NCBI GenBank assembly: GCA_949317995.1
Contig: OX439037.1
Location: forward strand, 16,728,324 to 16,792,323
Source of the DNA: Acholoe squamosa
Taxonomy: Eukaryota > Annelida > Polychaeta > Phyllodocida > Polynoidae
Reading direction: 5' to 3'
Length of the DNA stretch: 64,000 bases
The position numbers and the translations under genes were made by a program. Numbering within the stretch: position 1 is the first letter of the stretch; the number at the start of each line of letters is the position of its first letter. This document shows positions 45,801 through 57,321 of this stretch, piece after piece. The notes beneath the pieces are model-generated. The model ran no database searches and was not told the origin of the DNA. It saw only the letters and a list, made by a program, of their open reading frames with translations.

Positions 45801-48266
45801 ATATACCATAACACTCTGTATATATGACTTAGGATACACCAGTGCCTGATACACAATATTCATTATGTCCGCTATGGACACCATAGTTACCCGCCTCAAA
45901 TAGGGCAGCACTGATCAAATTTGGACCTTAAATTGCCAATGGCTGCTGAATGAGGGCCGTCAGTCACTGACAGATGGCGTATAGTGACGGCTTTCTAGTT
46001 CTATTAGAGCTTGGAGTATGATATATTATTAGTTCACAATTCATCCTAAATCTTTTGAATTCCAATATCATTGCAGCAACGGCGGCCGCCATCACTGCAT
46101 GTGACTTCATGACCTAATTGGACTCAGAACAAGGGTAGCCATCATCAGCAATCTGTAGGCCTACAGGTCACTCTGCTGATCGGCATCAGCTGCCTGTGGC
46201 TCAAACAGTGATGAAATTTTCCATAGTGTTAAGGTTCAAATTTCATCAGTGCTGTAGGATTAAGGCATGTGATGTCTGTCCACGGGGCTGGTATTATGCT
46301 ACTTCAATTAGACTATCTTGAGTGTGAGATGACTGCAAGGGTGTGTACCATTTCTTTTTTCCCTAATAGGCATCCAATTTTTTTTTTTATTGTTTTATTT
46401 GTTGTTCCCATCAAGGAATGTGATATATATTTGCCCGCCCCCCTTCCCCATCCATCAAGACCATCCCACAGACCTATACCTGGAGGTTAATTCAAAATAG
46501 TGCTAATTTACCACTGTTTTGAATAAACCCCCTGAACCAACTCAATACATCTCTGTTATACTTCCAATGATAAAACGCCTTTTTTGTTCAAAAGGGACAT
46601 ACTAGAGCAGTTGAAAACATATTTTTGCACAAAGAAACCTCTGCATGTTATTTACCATGGAACTTAAACCTTTATGTATCGCATAATATTCTTCATATAT
46701 TTGATCAGATTGTGAATGCAAAATTTACTGCAGCTGAGTCTATTCAAGAGGCATGCAAAATGTTGACTTACAATTTGTCAAACGGACTTGGGAGGATCAT
46801 TTATTAACCAATAAGATAAGCCTAACGATTCACTGCGGTCCTCTCAGGGGCCGACTGGTACCCATCTGATAGGTCTTATCAGTAGAACTCGCTGGTAACA
46901 AGCTCCAGTAATGGCGGCGCCTATGGAGCGACCTGCTAACTCGGAGTAGGGTCCGCCAGATGCCTGAATGTAGCCTCATCATGAAGATGAATTGACATTT
47001 AGTATGCGTTAAGATGCAGTCCCTAAATGGTTAAGAGTGAATTATGCTGTAGTAATGCAAACTGGTATTCTGAATTGAAGATTTATCACCTTGATTTATT
47101 GCATATTGAGGGAGGCGTACGATACAAATTTCTATATGTCTCTGTATATGTGTAATGAGCCATCCAAAGTCAATACAGGTATTGTAGGGAACAACCATAA
47201 ATTAGAATAGAAATAGCTGTTGAATTATGAGAGCTAGTAGACTGAATGAAGACTGAATGTATATATACTATAGCTTCCCGTATAGCTTCAAGTCGACTCC
47301 AAACATAGAACTTTAGTTTAAAGGAGCCAGTAGAACGTCTCAAGGCATTTGTCATCAGGGAGTGCTCATTACTTATCAACAGGGGGTGATGCATTGGGGG
47401 GGGGGTGGCGCAAAAAACTTTTGACCCCTCCTGAGTGGCGGTGTAAAAACTCTTGACCCCTCTTGAGGGGGGGCATAAAAAAATGACCCTCTTTTTAGCT
47501 AGAAAGCCTGCGTGCTACTATAGATCAAAGAGGGGCATGAAAAGGGGAGCACAAAAAAAATGTGACTACCGTCAAGGAGGGGGGGGGGTAAAAGATTTCC
47601 ACGTGTCTGCCCGAAAAGCCACATCCCCCCTACCCTTGATAGATAATGGCTACTCCCTTACTTAGATTATTCGATTACAGAATGACTCACTCACATCAGG
47701 GTCCATGACGTGAGATAATTAATAGATACGGTCACTGATGCCATAGTTACATGTGTACTCCCGAGAACTGGCTTATCTACATCAAATTACTCAACTGCAG
47801 ACCTGCTATGTGTACTATTGATCTCTGAGAATTTGAACTGTCCATAGAGTTTCAAGCTGACTGTATGTCTTACTAACTCACATAACCAAGAAGCATGTGG
47901 AGAGATATAAATGCACGTATACTATGTACACGGATCAACTCAAGGATACATCAAAACTGTGACCTGTGCCCTTTATAGACATATGGACATACCCTTAACA
48001 GAACCATCATGAGGAATTATAATGTGTTCTAAAATGATTCTCTATACACCTATACATCATAAGCTGGAAATATGTAGTGACATTAGTCATAACTTGGAGT
48101 TTACTTGGAGATTCCTACTATACACACCCCAGGATAGTCTACTTCACCCTGTTATTAGCTGTACATCTGATATTAGTGTTACATCTACAATAGTCTAATC
48201 AGATGCGCCTGGGCAAAGACTAAAACAAAACAAAAACTTTGAGAATACTTTGCTAGAGGTGTGAAG
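42846..48266 (+). other. Long intron without a supported exon
   Basis: Dispersed-repeat fragments occur at 43930 (AATAAGCCACGCCTTATA), 44230-44660 (GATGCAT-type) and 46487-46542 (a short element starting GGAGGTTAATTCAAAATAG whose ends resemble the TIR of the 26.2/27.0-kb pair). G-rich runs lie at 47395 and 47578. No frame with both a plausible start and a phase-2 donor was found. The small frames present have no recognisable motif. Confidence 0.4.
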
Positions 48267-48331
48267 ATGTCAGGAAGTGGCAAGAAGCCTCCAGGTGGAG
48301 TGGGATGGAAAGTCGCGAGAAAGATCAGCAT
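48267..48331 (+). CDS. Alternative first exon 3 (22 residues)
   Basis: ATG at 48267 with an in-frame TGA upstream at 48240-48242, 21 codons plus two bases, donor GTATGT at 48332. The peptide is MSGSGKKPPGGVGWKVARKI followed by S and a split codon. It is Gly/Lys-rich with ARKIS at the end, a basic-x-Ser motif placed as in the exons at 22734 and 38488 directly before the junction. Donor phase matches the array. Being short, its coding status rests on phase, orientation, composition and neighbours, so confidence is moderate. Confidence 0.6.
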
Positions 48332-48639
48332 GTATGTATACATCTACCTTGTATACTTGAAATCACAATTATTGCTTAGAAATGCCATTTTCAGGTTACA
48401 AGACCAACCAAAATATAGAATAGAAAGTCGGTCCCTCAATAAATGCCAAACATCAATTCTTTTCAAGACGGTCAATAAAAAGGTTTGGGTAGGGCTAAAG
48501 AATTAGGGTGCATAAATATAGTTTTAACGCATCAATTGTGAAGGCCTTATCAAAGAGGCATTATCTAGTATAAGAGATCCCACTCCGCTGTATTGGGTGA
48601 CGAGAGATTGAGCTCCTGAACCGCGTTAATCATAGGAGA

Positions 48640-49345
48640 TGGGCCAGCTTGCACCAGGGTGTAAACGCGAGGGCTCCCATAGAGCGCAATGTTAAACTAC
48701 GCAAGTTTGATCGGCAATTTTAAAATGGAAATCTTTGGAATCAAAAAATAATTCTGGTATGTGTAGATAGCTATTGGCATGAACTAAATCAGTATCAAGA
48801 TCATTTAAAAGAAAAATGAGATGTGCAGCGATCAGCATTCCCGAAACGAAGGACACTTTGGACAATTTGACCCCTCTTTGCTAGGCCTTTCCTCTCACGA
48901 AGCACAGAGTGGTCAGATTCGTGACTTCACTTTCCACTGTCAGTGTGGTTAAATTGGGCCAATAAATAAAAATCTAAGTACATACGATTTATATTTAGGT
49001 CATTTTCTGTCATATACTATGATATGGAAGTTGTGGAAGGAATACAAATAATTATTTTGATAGGGTGAACATGGGTTGTTTTCATGTGTTTCAGTACAAA
49101 ATGCCCAAAATTGACAAGTTGCGTGGGCTATCCAAGGTTCCCCCGACAAGAGAGTTCACATAAATAATATCTAATCCTAAGAATAAACATCTTTGAGTCC
49201 TGCCCTTTCACCCAGTGGTCGAATTATTTTATTATTCCAAGGATTAATATTTTTAAATAGCTCTTGAAAATGTGTTGTTTAACACTGCACTCTATGGGAG
49301 CCTGCGATTCTACACCCTCACGGCACACTGGAGCCCTGGGCGCGC
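48640..49345. mobile_element. ~700-bp TIR element with CTCCCATAGAG-type ends
   Basis: The left arm (48643-48705) contains GGGTGTAAACGCGAGGGCTC, CCATAGAGCGCAATG and TTAAACTA. The right arm (49272-49340) holds the inverse: TTTAACACTGCACTCTATGG, GAGCCTGCGATTCTACACCC. About 50-55 bases per arm, roughly three-quarters identical. No coding interior. Confidence 0.65.
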
Positions 49346-49983
49346 CGAGACCCCCGTCACAATGTTAAACCTATGGGAGACAGCGGGAGAGCTCTGTCTT
49401 ACTAACCCCAATATTCATCCGTCGGTCTTTGGCCTTATGCAGTGACGCCTGGATCTTGTAATTGGGTATTGCCCCCTGGTGTTTCGTCTTTGAACTAATC
49501 TCAGCTTGCAAGGGAAACCAGCGTTTTAGTTCTGAGTATAGTTTGAATTGACTTTCAGGATGACTTCCTCTTTGTTTCGAGTCAGTTCATAATATCCCCC
49601 TACTGGTTACAATGTATACCAAGTACAATATCGGCCCGTGGTGATTATAAATAAAAGTGACATATAGGTGGATCTACATCCTGCTCATCTCCCAAGAGAA
49701 TTTTTTTCTCTAATTTGAAAGAGTTTATAGAAGGAGCAGAACTTCCACCTCAGACATCTTTGACATGCCCGGCAATTATAATCTGAAGTGTTGAACTGAG
49801 AAAATTCTGAAATCAGAAAAAAAAAAATTGAAAACTTGCATCACTAATATAATTTTATCGGAGATATTCACTCCATGAACTGGACTTAAAATATAACGCT
49901 AACAATTCAGTGCATAAATACTGTACTATAATATGAATGTATCGTCAGTACTACCCGCCATATTAGGGTATATTGGTGTGTCT
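49346..49983 (+). other. Intron, no gene seen
   Basis: AT-rich apart from 49346-49500. A CTCF-like GCCCCCTGGTGT lies at 49471-49482. No supported exon. Confidence 0.4.
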
Positions 49984-50095
49984 CACCTGGGAGGCTGGGT
50001 GACTCACTCACCTGGCTGCCAGGTTTGGGAGCATTCTCCAGGTGTGAAAAGTAGGACCGGCAACAGGTGTGAGAACGGCTTCACAAGGTGTGAAA
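49984..50095. promoter_or_regulatory. Cluster of T-box half-sites and E2-boxes
   Basis: Three AGGTGTGA sequences (50040, 50065, 50086), the canonical T-box half-site, lie in the same orientation at 25 and 21 base spacing. Four CACCTG/CAGGTG E2-boxes lie at 49984, 50009, 50039 and 50064, two of them overlapping the T-box sites. No such density was noticed elsewhere in the window. Read as a candidate enhancer or a small tandem duplication; function is inference. Confidence 0.45.
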
Positions 50096-51851
50096 CACTA
50101 AAAATGCTGTCTCTTTGATATGCTTGAAACAACCATTTATAACTTTTATATATAAATTTACTTATTTACTTTTTTTTATTTACTAATTTGTATTCATTAT
50201 CTTCAAAAGGCGTTGGAGCAAAATCAAATGTGTTTGTTGCCTCCAAATGCTAAATAGACATTATTTACACAGGGTATGTAGAGGGGGCGGATGTCAAATG
50301 CAATACATTATACTATGTGTATCTTAGGCGGATTTTCCCCCTCTATTTTCCACCTTTTTTTTGTAACATTTCACATCATAAATGTTCGTTCAATTCAAAC
50401 ATCCTGCCATTTTATTGTTTTGGTTCCATTTGTTCAACATTTGTGACAGGATTTGCGAAAATGGGGCTTAGTGCAGGGGGTCCTAAGACCTCTTTTCCCA
50501 GTACATATCACATTTGTTTTGGTATCAGCAGGACTTAATATTAGAATTTTGCACATACAAAAATACAAGTAATGTCCGGTAGACAGGGCATTGCTATAGA
50601 TTCTTAGAATGGTAGAGCAGAACAAATAGCGAGATATTCTGTTTGATACACACGTGGGATTTTCGACAAAATTTTAATAATGGCACTTTTATTGTTTGTG
50701 GATATTATATGATGTATCCAGTAATATCTATTTTAGAATGGTGCCTCATGTAAACAACAAAAAGTTCCAACTGCTTTTTAAATTAATTTGTTTTGAATAG
50801 TTAATTGATCTCTTTTGAATACAATGCTAGATAAGTGAGTGATTAGAAGCCGACCTGTCACGCATTACACTGGTGAGTTGTTAGCTTCCTCCCACTTCAA
50901 AGAACGGGCAGTGAGTAGCATTAATGCGCCGTGCGGGGGGGGGGGGGGCAAACAGACAGCTTTTGATAATGTGTGAAAAACGTCATGATGCCGGGCTCTT
51001 CGCAAATAAAAAAATATATATATGAATAAAGTGTTTAAAAAAAATAGATAAATAATTTGGGAAAATGTTATTGCATTCTTGACATGATAAGTTTATTTTC
51101 AAGTATAAAAATTACTTCGAACACGTGCCCCTTAATCGTCATATAACTTCGTCAATAACACAATGCAATGGTTTTTGTTTCCGTTTGAGTCTGTTGGGTT
51201 TTTTATTTGTTTGTATGTATTTTGCCTACTTTATCAACACTCTCATTGAGAATATCTACATTGATAAACTTTGACTTTAGAACTATGACGTATGCTCCCA
51301 GTCTGCACGATACCATTGTCTCTGTTTTCTGTAAATTTTTCATTTACCTTTGTGTTTTGAACATGTACCATGAGGACAGAAATCTGTGATGGTACATTTA
51401 TAGAAACGCACTGAAATGGACGCATGCATTAATATTGAAATTTGTGTTCACAAGAACTTTTTACGATCAGGACTGCTGCTGTCTCAATAAGATGATTTAG
51501 AAATTGAGTGAAATCATCTAGAGTCTTGCAAATAGAAAAAAAGAAACATCACAATTGTCCCTTTTCTATAATTATTAATTAGAATCAGATCACATTGATA
51601 TTCACAATAATTGCCAAGGGGGTATCTCTAATCATATAATAATCACCGGGCTATTGCTACAAAACCATATTTATCATTTTGTTTGAACCAACCCCATTAA
51701 AGAACAAAGACGCCCCATCAAAGAACAAAGTGGTGAGTTGTTAGAAGCCGCCAAACCGTGACACCTGGCATCAGCGTCCACTGAGCGTCAGTGAGTTGTT
51801 AGCTTTCTCAGAGCGACTCTAGGCGGCGCTGTCAGAGGTCCGCGCTACTCC
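50096..51851 (+). other. Intergenic region before the basic-protein gene, with duplicated module
   Basis: Mostly AT-rich. GTGAGTTGTTAGC or close forms occur at 50873, 51733 and 51791, and GATTAGAAGCCG/GTTAGAAGCCGCC precede them at 50841 and 51739, indicating a duplicated block at about 50839-50895 and 51730-51812. A G-run lies at 50935. The last 150 bases before the TATA-like box are GC-richer. Confidence 0.5.
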
Positions 51852-51890
51852 TTAAAAGACGCCACCCACCTTGACCTTGCCATCAGTCAC
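51852..51890 (+). promoter_or_regulatory. TATA-like box and initiator of the basic-protein gene
   Basis: TTAAAAG at 51852-51858 is followed 30 bases later by TCAGTC at 51883-51888, a good initiator, giving a predicted leader of about 110 bases before the ATG at 51997. This is the usual TATA-to-start spacing of animal RNA polymerase II promoters. Confidence 0.5.
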
Positions 51891-51996
51891 CCACTGTCCT
51901 TGACTCAGTCAATACCAGTGTAACTCTGAACTATCTCAGCAGACGACATTTCTCCACTTTACCGCCAAAACTTCAACCAACAGTTCTCCTACTACC

Positions 51997-52503
51997 ATGG
52001 CTCCTACAAAGAAGGCTTCCCGGAAGGCTCAGGCTTCTGTCCAGCAGAAGAAGACTAAGAAAATCCCCCGGGTGTCCAGTAAGGATAACAAGGTGAAGAA
52101 GGTTTCGTCCAAGACGTCATCCAAGAGGTCTTCCAACCTCACCGCCGCCGCCAACAGGATCCGCCGTAAGGCCAAGAAGGCTGCCCCTCTGGCCGCCATT
52201 AAGAACTTTGTGGCCGCCAACTCCACCCGTGTCCTCCGTACTCGGGCCGCCCGTCGACAGCAGCCCGTCATTCCGGAAGTGGCCGCCATCCAGGCCGCCC
52301 CCATCACCCGGAAGTTCGTCCACACCGCGGTGAACACTGGGAACCTCCGGGAGTTGGTGCTTTTAGCACAGACCTCTGGCCAGGGGCAGGTGCCTCCCGG
52401 CGTACCGGAAGTCAAGAAGCAGAAGCAGCAGACCAGAGTGGTGCGTCCCCAGAGGAAGCAGTTGGCGTCCTCCAGGTTGAGGAGAGGCCCCAGGAGGGTG
52501 TAG
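51997..52503 (+). CDS. Intronless gene for a very basic chromatin-like protein (168 residues)
   Basis: One uninterrupted frame with ATG in good context (CTACCATGG) and a TAG at 52501-52503. The first ~75 residues are Lys/Ser/Arg-rich like a histone H1 or sperm nuclear basic protein tail (MAPTKKASRKAQ, KKTKKIP, SSKTSSKRSS). The middle is Ala/Arg-rich (ANRIRRKAKKAAPLAAI, TRAARRQQP), then comes a less charged part with FVHTAVNTGNLRELVLLAQ, and a Gln/Arg/Lys tail ends RLRRGPRR. There is no core-histone fold, and a true H1 winged helix is not evident. It is GC- and CpG-rich in AT-rich surroundings, intronless, with its own promoter signals. It probably binds DNA in the nucleus; the family is not recognised. 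I saw no histone 3' stem-loop downstream. Confidence 0.75.
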   Translation: MAPTKKASRKAQASVQQKKTKKIPRVSSKDNKVKKVSSKTSSKRSSNLTAAANRIRRKAKKAAPLAAIKNFVAANSTRVLRTRAARRQQPVIPEVAAIQAAPITRKFVHTAVNTGNLRELVLLAQTSGQGQVPPGVPEVKKQKQQTRVVRPQRKQLASSRLRRGPRRV

Positions 52504-53809
52504 TTTGCAGGTGGAGCGACACTTTGTGTGTCCACGTGGTGAAAGGGGCCTTGTAAAGGTCCGTCTTAAAAACTCACTGGTCCTTGTCAGGACCCCCAAC
52601 TTGTCACAAAAGTTGATGTTCAATCTCTCTCAGTGCGATTTTATCCCTCAATGTTTACCCCAGTCCCAGCACGTTTCTATATCCTTCTTCCCTAGCAATT
52701 GAACCTCAAATGCTTTTTCAAATCACTAGGCCCTATATTGGGATGGTATAGTTACCACCAACTCGACGACTCAGATCTGCTGTTGCAACCCAACTCCAGG
52801 GCAGCTGTCGCAATGTCGCAAGAAATGTGCGACAAAGAGCTTGGGAAATGCGACAGTGACATTAAGGATGATATTGGCTTTCCAAATCTGAAAGGATTTT
52901 GTCAATATTCCAACTAAATATTCCTGACTGAGATTTTCTTGGAGCAATATGCCGCCAATAAACATCAATTTTAAAAGAATAGAACACACCAATTATATAA
53001 GGAGGTAGAACCTGAAATGTTTTGGTGCTATGCTACGTAATTTTCCCCTTAAATCCTCTCCAACACAACCTTGAAAGAAACATTAAGTATTTATTTATAT
53101 TGGGGAAGGGGGGCTGGGGATTGTGCCTCCCTAGATCCCCAAAATACACCAATCTTGACAAGAAGAAGCTGAAAATTTTCTCAGCAATTCCCTACCAATC
53201 CCATTGATAACGCATTGCTACAACGATTCGTATGTTTGCTCCAGCACTTCGCGATATGCCCACCCCTGAACTATTCTGCATTCAAGGAGTCTATTTAGCA
53301 TTTTTCCTTCTCCAGCAGATCTTTCACTTCCGAATCAGATGACAAACATTTTTTCCCCACTGCAGGCTCCAGATAAAGCATCAAATAAATGACAGACTGC
53401 ATTTTATGAGGCAGATTTTAGTAGACAGATGAGACAGGGATATGCATAATATACAAAATCCAATTTGAACCTAATAACCCTTATTTTTGCAAACGATGTA
53501 TGTTGCAAATCTATAGTACCCCTAACAGATGGACTGGTTACACTAGCTACACTGATGGTTGTGTCGCCCCGCCCCCCCCTCGTGGTTCATCATAGCAGTG
53601 ATGAACTTATCATACCAAATGAGTAGTTATAGTCTACACCAGCTAAGCCAATCTCATAGATAACTCCAGCCAATAAATAGATAACGAGTATCTATGTGCA
53701 CCAATGTGCATATAGGCCTATGTATGTACCAATGTAAAACCAGTGCTCGGTATGGACAGGGACAGTGAGGAAGTATAGATCTATCTGTGATCAGTATAAG
53801 TATAAGAAG
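52504..53809 (+). other. 3' flank of the basic-protein gene and intron
   Basis: No stem-loop of the histone type and no second gene seen. AATAAA at about 52957 (GCCAATAAACATC) is a possible polyadenylation signal, and another ATCAAATAAATG lies near 53380. A C-run occurs near 53572. Confidence 0.4.
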
Positions 53810-53898
53810 ATGGCAACTTTAACAGTAAAACCCAAACACAGTGGGATTGTATCGCCAACACCAACCAAGAAGGTCACCAAATTCTGGTCCGTGATCAA
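53810..53898 (+). CDS. Alternative first exon 4 (30 residues)
   Basis: ATG at 53810 (context AAGATGGCA), with an in-frame TAA upstream at 53735-53737, 29 codons plus two bases, and a strong donor GTAAGT at 53899. The peptide begins MATLTVKPKHSGIVSPTPTK and ends KVTKFWSVIK. KKVTKFW is another basic-x-Thr motif next to hydrophobic residues, as at the ends of the other first exons. Same strand and same split-codon phase as the rest of the array. Confidence 0.68.
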
Positions 53899-56556
53899 GT
53901 AAGTGTGTCCGTTGGATCATTTCTATAAGATCATCCAGGTCCATAATTATTATTTCCAGGGGTCTTTTGCTCAAACATGCTCAATAATTATTATGCACAC
54001 AAAATGAATTAAGGAACTCTGTGTGAGCTTTGCTTTATAGTGCTCCCAAGTACACTAAGATCATGGTACTTGACATGGTATGGAATTTCAAAATGATATC
54101 TATAGCTATCGTTCTGAAATGCACTCAAGTACATGTACTGCTAAACTGGCATAATGGGATATCACTGACACAACTCAAAGATCATAAAGTCGAACTTAAA
54201 AATTGCTACGGTCAGTTTTATCTCGTTTTTATTATTACTAATTGTCCAAAATCCTAGGATACGGCCTATTAATAAAAAAATATGGCGGTTTAGTTTGTGT
54301 TTACATCTCTGAGATCAGGTGCTTCTAGCATGAGGCAATGATCACATTTGCAATGCTATGTTCACAGCCCTGTGAACACAAATCACCCAGAGGCGGGTGA
54401 TTTGTGTTCACAGGGCTGTCATGATACATAAATGCCGCCATGCCAACTGCTGCAACCTGTTACATATAGATCTGATACACTGACAACGTGTGTACATAAG
54501 GCATCAATATTAAAATTAGTTTGTATCATGACCGCAAAATGAACATAAATTGTCTAAAGGTCGAATCCCACATGGCGAAATATGTCCCTTATACCTCTGC
54601 GATTTTGAATCTGTTGCATTTATGAGACCTTCCCCAAATTCGCAAGGGTTATAAGTACAACAGGGTGCATAGAACACAAGGGCACTGTTATGTTTTTTTG
54701 TAAAGCATATGCGATATATCATCCTGGTTAATAGGTATATCTGTGTCTGAAATGTTTGATATCCTAAAATCGCAAGGATATAAAACAATAGCACAGTATG
54801 CATTGGGACTTTGATATTACACAATCGGAAGTAACTAGTACTCCTTGTGATTTATGGCACCAGGAACCCTATAGAATGCAACTGACAGAGATATTTGATG
54901 CATTTTTCGCCATGTTGGATTCGACCTTAAGCAGATAATTAGAGAACTCGACCACATGTCATATAAAGCTATCATCAATTATCCACTAATCGCCAACTTC
55001 TTGTTATCACTATGTTCATTATTTGGCTATAATACCCCATAGCTAGATATGACTTACCACAGTGTCTAAAATCAAATTGGTAACCCCCTTCATAGCGGAC
55101 TGCATAGCAGTGTACTCTCCAGCACTGCACTGGAGTATCAACATGCCGACCCTTCCTAGGCTTCCAGGCTGTATCAACCCCGTCACGAGGTCACCAGAAT
55201 GCCTCAATGCAGTTCTTGTGAGTTACTCACCAGTGCTGCATTCATGCATGATGGCGACAGATATACATGTAAAAAATGCAATATTCCAATATACAGCACT
55301 TTACCTGTACTCTGATAGGTTAATGCCTACCTACTCCCTGATAGGTTACCCCGCCCGTTAAGGACTTAGGACGGAGTATGGCGATTATCCGGGGGTATTT
55401 GGCAAGGTGTGTGATCTTTCTCTGATCCCTGTACCCTATATCTGTGTTCATTCAGGCGTGCATAAACCCCCGATCACTTACTTCTATTTTGTACCTGTGT
55501 ATGTACAAGGGAGGGGTGGGTGGGGAAATTAACGACTATACTGTATTCACTACTTCTTGGATCACGTTCCTGAGATTGTCACAATGTATCCAGCTGGAGG
55601 CTCTTTCACAGTACATTTTTGTAGAATTAGTTTGATATGGTTGGTGTGACCCCCTTGCATAAACTATGGCGAAGTGCATTATTTTATGATTTATTGCACT
55701 TTTCTTGACACATTTCAGCACTTTTTCTATCTATCATTGGTCAGATATGCGACTGCCATATATACTGGCACGTTGGTCCACTGGATAGATGTTACTTCTT
55801 ATGGAGATTTGTGAAGTGGGGGTGGGGGACTTAACCAAAACACCCCTGGGCAAAACCAGCATAGCCCTGCTACCTAAACCCCCATGCCGCTGATGTCTCT
55901 ATATGGACCATATATTTAGGTGCTAACCCGTTCACCCCCAAATGATCCATTTGTACCATACACCAATATAGTGGCCCAGTCATTTGTGGATAAAGTCAAA
56001 GTTGTGTAGAGACTTTCACTGGGTTAGAGTACTACAATGTGTCTACATGTGTAGGTTAATCTGACGGACGGCATGGTATGAGAATGTTGTTATCAATGCC
56101 TGCCATTTAGCATCGGAAGTAACATATATCATTGGATTGTTGGTTTATACAATAAGGATTATATAGGCAATTTACCATATATTTGTGATTTTACACAAAT
56201 TGTAGTATCTGACTTGGATACTGACTTGTTGTTTGTAAAGTGACATTGAAAAGACATCAGACCAATTGGGAGCAGGTTGTGGTCTGCCACATTGGAAATA
56301 AATTGGAGAAAAATTACAGGAGCAAAAAGTATTTGCTTTGCATGAGGCATTTAATAATGGTACTCTGCCGATTTGCTGAATATCATTTCAACATTTAGCA
56401 TTGTGGACCCAGGAGAAATAATGGGAATACCTCAAGTCATTGAACATTGATTCTAGACTCCTCCAACAGCAACACTAAACTGTTGGAAGTAAGAACAAAA
56501 AATCTATCCAATGGAAAGGGATTATACATTATGATCTACAATTAGTGAAGTCCGAA
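53899..56556 (+). other. Intron; one perfect hairpin, otherwise no feature
   Basis: Apart from the hairpin at 54364-54419, 55080-55270 holds GATGCAT-family phrases (CACTGCACTGGAGTATCA, CAGTGCTGCATTCATGC). A frame starting at 55143 ends at a GTGAGT but in phase 0, so it does not fit the exon array. Confidence 0.4.
54364..54419. repeat. Perfect 25-bp inverted repeat
   Basis: ACAGCCCTGTGAACACAAAT plus CACCC at 54364-54388 is exactly inverted at 54395-54419, with a 6-base loop (AGAGGC). Perfect pairing of this length with a tiny loop points to a recent insertion, a replication-fold product or a transcribed hairpin. Confidence 0.85.
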
Positions 56557-56603
56557 ATGAAAGCTATGAAGTCATCTATAAAGAGCATCAGTGGATTGAG
56601 ATT
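56557..56603 (+). CDS. Alternative first exon 5 (16 residues), short
   Basis: ATG at 56557, 15 codons plus two bases, ending at GTAAGT (56604). The peptide is MKAMKSSIKSISGLR plus a split codon. It is basic with spaced serines (KSSIKSIS). Phase, strand and the excellent donor fit the array; shortness makes it the least certain first exon. The frame is open back to a stop near 56476, so an upstream acceptor and an internal-exon reading cannot be excluded. Confidence 0.52.
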
Positions 56604-57018
56604 GTAAGTGTACTTATTTGATTAGTTATTATACTAGTTATTGCACTAATTTGATTGTTACTGTTCAAATTATGTTATTCTTCTTAACTATTTCTCTTCT
56701 CTATTTGAGTATACATAATGATGTATTACGCGATGCTCAGCACAAAATACAGATAATTTCTCGAAGAAATTTTATGTCATCTACTTCCAAATTCTTAGGG
56801 GCCTATTGTCCTACGCCACTATAAATGAAGGGTTCAGGTTAAAAAGAGTGTGACAGAAAGGAGGTGGGTGGTAAGTGTAAGGGGGGGGGGTATACAAACA
56901 TGTAGACAAACAGAATGATAGATAGACAGACAGACGCAAAATGAAGTATGGGAAATGATGTTAGGCGGATAAAATTAGAGAGAAAAGAAAATATAATAGG
57001 CTAAAGCTTAGGGGGAAG

Positions 57019-57321
57019 CTAGAAGTTATTGCTCCTATGGGAAAAGGTGGTTATGCCTAAGAAGTGCCTCACTTGCAGCAGTCTCTTTGTAGTCCTAACT
57101 GTTTTGTGTGTTGCACACAAGTGGTCAAAACAAGAGCACTGGAAAGAGTGTGTTATGAGAGTACGTACCCCATAGTGCAGAAACACTATTTTTAAGCAAG
57201 GCAGGTGCCTTTTCTAATATGGTGAGTGGAAGTTGAAAGGTGAAGCAGCGCATAACTCCTTTCGCCCTTTGGAAAAGTACCTACTCACAGCTCTATTTAG
57301 CCTACGAGCAACATCTTCCAG
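57019..57321 (+). mobile_element. MITE, TIR family GGGTGTTGCTCCTAT, diverged copy 3
   Basis: Begins CTAGAAGTTATTGCTCCTAT and ends GAGCAACATCTTCCAG. The middle retains GTTGCACACAAGTGG, GGCAGGTGCCTTTTC and ATGGTGAGTGGAAGTTGAA of the other copies but is about 65 bases shorter. Confidence 0.75.

Noticed and set aside
52029..52535. 168-codon frame on the - strand across the basic-protein gene
   Set aside because: Antisense shadow of a GC-rich gene; the + frame has a Kozak start, promoter signals and coherent composition.
55143..55217. ATG-led frame ending at a GTGAGT
   Set aside because: It ends in phase 0, unlike all array exons, and lies within GATGCAT-type repeat sequence.
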